Source: an uncultured Pirellulaceae bacterium
GTDB taxonomy: Bacteria > Planctomycetota > Planctomycetia > Pirellulales > Pirellulaceae
DNA length: 9,120 nt
Reading direction: 5' to 3'
Assembly (NCBI GenBank): GCA_934255105.1
Contig: CAKQNH010000134.1
Span: 1-9,120, forward strand
This document shows, one piece after another, positions 5,794 to 9,120 of the stretch. The position numbers and the translations under genes were made by a program. The number at the start of each line of letters is the position of its first letter. Within the stretch, counting starts at the first letter, position 1. The notes under the pieces are model-generated. The model did not search any database and had not been told where the DNA came from. It saw only the letters and a list, made by a program, of their open reading frames with translations.

Positions 5794-7137
5794 ATGCAGC
5801 GTTGCAATCCATACGATCCATCGATCGAATCGAACGTTCGCAGCTATTGCCGACTTTTTCCTGTGGTCTTTGAGTCCGCAGTAGGATCGACGCTGCGGGA
5901 CACTGCCGGAAGAGAATACCTGGACTTTTTCTGCGGTGCCGGCTCGCTCAACTATGGCCACAATAACCGGCACGTAAAAAAAGCGCTGCTTGAATATATC
6001 GCCAAGGATGGCATTCAACACTCGCTCGATACTGCCACCACCGCGAAATTGCGATTCATCGAGACATTTAAGACAAAGATTCTCGATGCTCGCGGTTACG
6101 ACTATCGAATTCAGTTTACAGGTCCAACGGGGACAAACGCTGTCGAAGCGGCGGTGAAGTTGGCGCGTCTGCAAACGCAGCGGTCCCATGTGGTCGCCTT
6201 TACAAACGGCTACCACGGCCACTCGCTGGGTGCCTTGGCGCTGACTGGAAATCAGTACTATCACAGCGAGTTCTATGGCTCGCACAATAACGTTACCCAC
6301 CTGCCCTTCGATGGTTATATGGGTGACCAGGATACGTCGACTCTGCTCGAAAAAATGCTCTGCGATCGAAGCAGTGGACTGCCAGTTCCGGCTGCCATTA
6401 TTCTGGAAACCGTCCAAGGCGAAGGTGGTATTAACGTCGCCAGTAGCAACTGGTTGCGGCGGGTGGAATTGATTTGTAGACGGTTTGATATTCGCCTGAT
6501 CGTCGACGACATTCAGGTCGGCAATGGGCGAACGGGGAGATTCTTCAGCTTCGAAGAGAGCGGAATCATTCCCGATATGGTCTGCATCTCAAAATCGATC
6601 GGTGGTGGATTGCCGATGGCGATCGTACTGGTCAAGCCACAGTTTGATGAGTGGAAGCCGGGGCAGCATACGGGAACGTTTCGTGGAAACAATTTGGCGT
6701 TCGTCGCGGCCAACGCTCTGATCAACAACTATTGGGCGGAGGCGAGCTTCGAAGAATCAATTCACGCGAAGTCGAACCAAATCGCAGGCTACGCTAAATC
6801 GATTGCACAGCGATTCGCGCACGACAATGTGTCCGTCCGTGGTCGTGGCTTGATCTGGGGCATTGACGTCGGCTGTGGAAAGATCGCCGCAGCGGTGATC
6901 CGAAATTGTTTCGAGCAGCGGCTATTGCTCGAAGCCTCCGGAGTGGACGATTCCGTGCTGAAAATCATGCCTGCGCTGACGATTTCCGAGTCGCAGCTAG
7001 CCGCTGGCTTGTCCATTCTCGAGCGGGCAATCGCTGAGACCCTTACGGCTGAGCGGACGCCTACGAGTGTCGTTTGCGAGGCTGCTGCTGGGCTGCCTCT
7101 CATTCAGTTTGGTTCGCCTGGGGCTGTCGAATGTTAG
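5794..7137 (+). CDS. ectB: Diaminobutyrate--2-oxoglutarate aminotransferase (EctB type)
   Basis: A 447-residue class III, PLP-dependent aminotransferase predicted to convert L-aspartate semialdehyde and glutamate into L-2,4-diaminobutyrate and 2-oxoglutarate in the cytosol. EctB-type features run through the protein: SNVRSYCRLFPVVF (13-26), YLDFFCGAGSLNYGHNN (42-58), GPTGTNAVEAAVKLAR (110-125), NGYHGHSLGALALTG (138-152), ETVQGEGGINVAS (205-217), VDDIQVGNGRTG (Asp238 to the PLP ring), ISKSIGGGLPMA (Lys267, Schiff base) and TGTFRGNNLAFV (293-304). EctB proteins usually read KSISGYGLPMA, so the loop after Lys267 is one residue shorter here. ATG 5794 is chosen because family similarity starts just after it and AAAGG sits seven bases upstream. 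The last ~27 residues form an unrecognised tail. The TAG overlaps the next gene's ATG by 7 bp. No ectA or ectC is present, and RhbA/PvdH-like supply of a siderophore or peptide pathway is likely. Confidence 0.88.
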   Translation: MQRCNPYDPSIESNVRSYCRLFPVVFESAVGSTLRDTAGREYLDFFCGAGSLNYGHNNRHVKKALLEYIAKDGIQHSLDTATTAKLRFIETFKTKILDARGYDYRIQFTGPTGTNAVEAAVKLARLQTQRSHVVAFTNGYHGHSLGALALTGNQYYHSEFYGSHNNVTHLPFDGYMGDQDTSTLLEKMLCDRSSGLPVPAAIILETVQGEGGINVASSNWLRRVELICRRFDIRLIVDDIQVGNGRTGRFFSFEESGIIPDMVCISKSIGGGLPMAIVLVKPQFDEWKPGQHTGTFRGNNLAFVAANALINNYWAEASFEESIHAKSNQIAGYAKSIAQRFAHDNVSVRGRGLIWGIDVGCGKIAAAVIRNCFEQRLLLEASGVDDSVLKIMPALTISESQLAAGLSILERAIAETLTAERTPTSVVCEAAAGLPLIQFGSPGAVEC

Positions 7138-9120
7138 CTTCCCTAGTCGATCAAAAGTCTGTGAGGGAGCTTACGGTTCCCGCTTGGTTTGGGGAGATCG
7201 TCGAGCGTTATGCCCAAGCGTCTGCGATTGTGACAGATTCGCGCTCGTGGACTTATTCCGAACTCGATCAGGCGGCGGAGCATGTAGCAGAACGCCTGCG
7301 ATCGAGCGGTTTGCGTCCCGGTTCACTGGTTGGACTGGCGGTCGATCGAAGTGCTGAAGCGATTGCAGCCATGCTGGGAATCATGCGTTGCGGTGCCGCG
7401 TTCGTGCCACTCGATCCCGACTATCCTCCAGACCGACTCGGCTTCATGCTTAGCGACGCCTCGATTGAGGTAATGATTGGCCATGCGCATTACAAGGAAT
7501 CGATCGGCGGCCTGCTCCAGGGGGACGACGCGGGATGGATCGACTGTGAAGAGGCGGTGCGAACTCCTGCCGCAGGCGATGCACGCGACTCAAGCTACCC
7601 CGATGAAGACGAGTGGGAAGCGATCGATCCGCAATCGCTGGCCTACATCATGTACACGTCGGGATCGACGGGGAAGCCGAAGGGAGTTCAGATTCAACAC
7701 AGCGCGCTGGCAACCTACTGCTGGGCAGACATCCAGTGCTACGCTTTGGACGCGTCGGATCGAACCCTACAATTTTCCACGCTCTGTTTTGACATCGCCA
7801 TCGAGGAGATTTTTCCGCCGCTGCTCTCGGGAGGTTGCGTCGTCATCCGCCCGCGGCAACGTTCTCTACATCACAATGAGCTCTCTGAGATCATCGACCG
7901 GTTTAGTGTCACCGCAGTACATCTCGCTACCGCTTACTGGCATGCCTGGGTAGACCTCATGCTCGCATCCGGCGATCGCGTTCCGGGATCGCTCAGGTTG
8001 ATGATCGCCACGGGTGAGAAGGTCAGCGTGGAGCATTACCGGCGATGGTTGGGTATTTGTCACTCCAATGTCCTGTGGTGCAATGCGTATGGACCGACCG
8101 AGACGACGGTCACGGCCACGGTATTCATTCCGGACGTCGACTTTGACGAACTCAATATGCCGATCGGAAAACCGCTGATCGGCTACGAATGCCATATCCT
8201 AGACGACTCATTGACTCCGGTTCAGCAGGGTAAAACCGGACATTTGTTTATCGGTGGTGCTGCACTAGCAGCCGGATATTTGAATCGACCCGATCTCAAT
8301 CAAGCGGCGTTCGTGACGGTTGTGATCGATGGTGAAGCCAAACGGCTATATCGCAGCGGCGACCTAGCCCGCCTACGCCCAGACGGGAATATAGATTTTG
8401 CAGGCCGCGTCGACCATCAAATCAAACTCGGTTCATATCGCATCGAACCGGGTGAGATCGAGGCGGTGATCGACCAAGCGGGCGGTGTCCGTGGCTCGCT
8501 GATCACACATGACGAGCACAACGGACAAAAGTATCTGATCGCCTATGTGGCGGCGGACTCGGTTGACCAGGACGCCGAGCGACTGCACGCGTTCCTGAAA
8601 GAGCGATTGCCCGTCTACATGGTTCCGTCGCGCTATGTGATCGTGCCATCCTTTCCAAAAACGATCAATGGTAAGATTGACCGAGCGCGATTGCCCGGCA
8701 GCGAAAGCGCTGTAACGGCCGTGGGCGGCGGTGAGTGTGAGGCACCGCGGAGCGAGGTAGAGCAGCGGCTGGCTGAGATCTGGCAAGATGTCTTGAATCT
8801 ACCCCGCATCGGAATCCACGATGATTTCTTTCTTCTCGGTGGCAGTTCGCTGCTGGTCACTCAGGTCGTTGCTCAGCTTGCTCGCAAGATGAGTTGTGAA
8901 ATTCCGGTGCGTGATTTTTTTGCAAATCCGACCATCGCTGCGATGGCAAATCATCTCGATTGTGTTTCAGGAAATTCGTCGGCTGTCATAGACTCCGATG
9001 CCAGCCTGCGAATTCGCCAGCGTTTACCGATCTCGCGTCCCTTGTTTTTTCCAGCGACAAAAAGTGGGGAAGCTAGCGGTGCTATGGCCCCCGATCGCAT
9101 CTTCGGCATTCACTATCGAC
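7131..9120 (+). CDS. NRPS-like protein: adenylation and carrier domains, C-terminus off-window
   Basis: The frame is open from ATG 7131, which overlaps the aminotransferase stop, through the end of the window (663 codons). An adenylation domain at about 20-525 has core motifs A3 YIMYTSGSTGKPKG (172-185), A4 FDIAIEE (220-226), A5 NAYGPTETT (318-326), A7 YRSGDLARL (407-415), A8 GRVDHQIKLGSYRIEPGEIE (425-444) and A10 NGKIDR (Lys515). A carrier domain follows at about 541-610 with DDFFLLGGSSLL, where Ser573 takes phosphopantetheine. There is no condensation domain upstream, so it resembles an initiation module that activates an amino acid as adenylate and holds it as thioester. By hand alignment the pocket residues read about D-I-E-A-I-T-A-V-T plus Lys. 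The acidic residue at the 239 position could fit a basic side chain such as diaminobutyrate. Residues 611-663 form a linker and possibly the start of another domain. Confidence 0.9.
   Translation, partial: MLASLVDQKSVRELTVPAWFGEIVERYAQASAIVTDSRSWTYSELDQAAEHVAERLRSSGLRPGSLVGLAVDRSAEAIAAMLGIMRCGAAFVPLDPDYPPDRLGFMLSDASIEVMIGHAHYKESIGGLLQGDDAGWIDCEEAVRTPAAGDARDSSYPDEDEWEAIDPQSLAYIMYTSGSTGKPKGVQIQHSALATYCWADIQCYALDASDRTLQFSTLCFDIAIEEIFPPLLSGGCVVIRPRQRSLHHNELSEIIDRFSVTAVHLATAYWHAWVDLMLASGDRVPGSLRLMIATGEKVSVEHYRRWLGICHSNVLWCNAYGPTETTVTATVFIPDVDFDELNMPIGKPLIGYECHILDDSLTPVQQGKTGHLFIGGAALAAGYLNRPDLNQAAFVTVVIDGEAKRLYRSGDLARLRPDGNIDFAGRVDHQIKLGSYRIEPGEIEAVIDQAGGVRGSLITHDEHNGQKYLIAYVAADSVDQDAERLHAFLKERLPVYMVPSRYVIVPSFPKTINGKIDRARLPGSESAVTAVGGGECEAPRSEVEQRLAEIWQDVLNLPRIGIHDDFFLLGGSSLLVTQVVAQLARKMSCEIPVRDFFANPTIAAMANHLDCVSGNSSAVIDSDASLRIRQRLPISRPLFFPATKSGEASGAMAPDRIFGIHYR

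Noticed and set aside
5749..6417. 222-codon ORF on the minus strand
   Set aside because: Antisense to the strongly conserved aminotransferase; no motif or ribosome-binding site.
5794..7137. Ectoine osmoprotectant operon
   Set aside because: No ectA, ectC or ectD is visible and the downstream gene is NRPS-like; upstream genes are unrelated.

Overview
The window carries seven protein-coding genes: two cut by the window edges and one apparently frameshifted. There are no tRNA, rRNA, CRISPR or transposase genes. The gene set suggests a Planctomycetota-like marine bacterium: a DUF3686-type AAA ATPase, a small STAS protein, a YheU/UPF0270 protein, an AAA_21-type ATPase paired with a DUF4276 protein, and secondary-metabolism genes. 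Base composition is moderately GC-rich and Shine-Dalgarno sites are patchy. The assignment is an inference from gene content, not from a marker gene.

Region 1 (1-2284, + strand): the C-terminal part of a large AAA+ ATPase. The window opens inside a 15-bp tandem repeat that reads in frame as repeated QQHTG and runs straight into the conserved part of the protein, so the gene probably begins upstream of the window. Region 2 (2285-3274): a convergent STAS-domain gene on the minus strand with a strong Shine-Dalgarno, then a gene-poor stretch containing two overlapping, mutually exclusive hairpins. Region 3 (3275-3466): a 63-residue YheU/UPF0270 protein.

Region 4 (3594-5430): a two-gene unit with ATGA stop/start overlap, consisting of an ABC/RecF-like AAA ATPase and a DUF4276 partner. 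The arrangement recalls ATPase/TOPRIM-nuclease pairs in genome defence. Both genes look damaged: the ATPase has His where the Walker B catalytic Glu is expected, and the DUF4276 reading frame is broken near codon 24, separating the VEGEGD segment from the rest. This may be a decaying or altered system.

Region 5 (5431-9120): a biosynthetic operon that continues past the window. An EctB-type diaminobutyrate--2-oxoglutarate aminotransferase (true start at 5794, not at the upstream ATG 5461) overlaps by 7 bp an NRPS-like gene starting with an adenylation domain and a peptidyl-carrier domain and no condensation domain. The simplest reading is that the aminotransferase makes L-2,4-diaminobutyrate and the adenylation domain loads it, or a related amino acid, as an initiating unit. 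No ectA or ectC is visible, so this looks like specialised metabolism rather than ectoine osmoprotection. The residues after the carrier domain hint at a further fused domain beyond the window.
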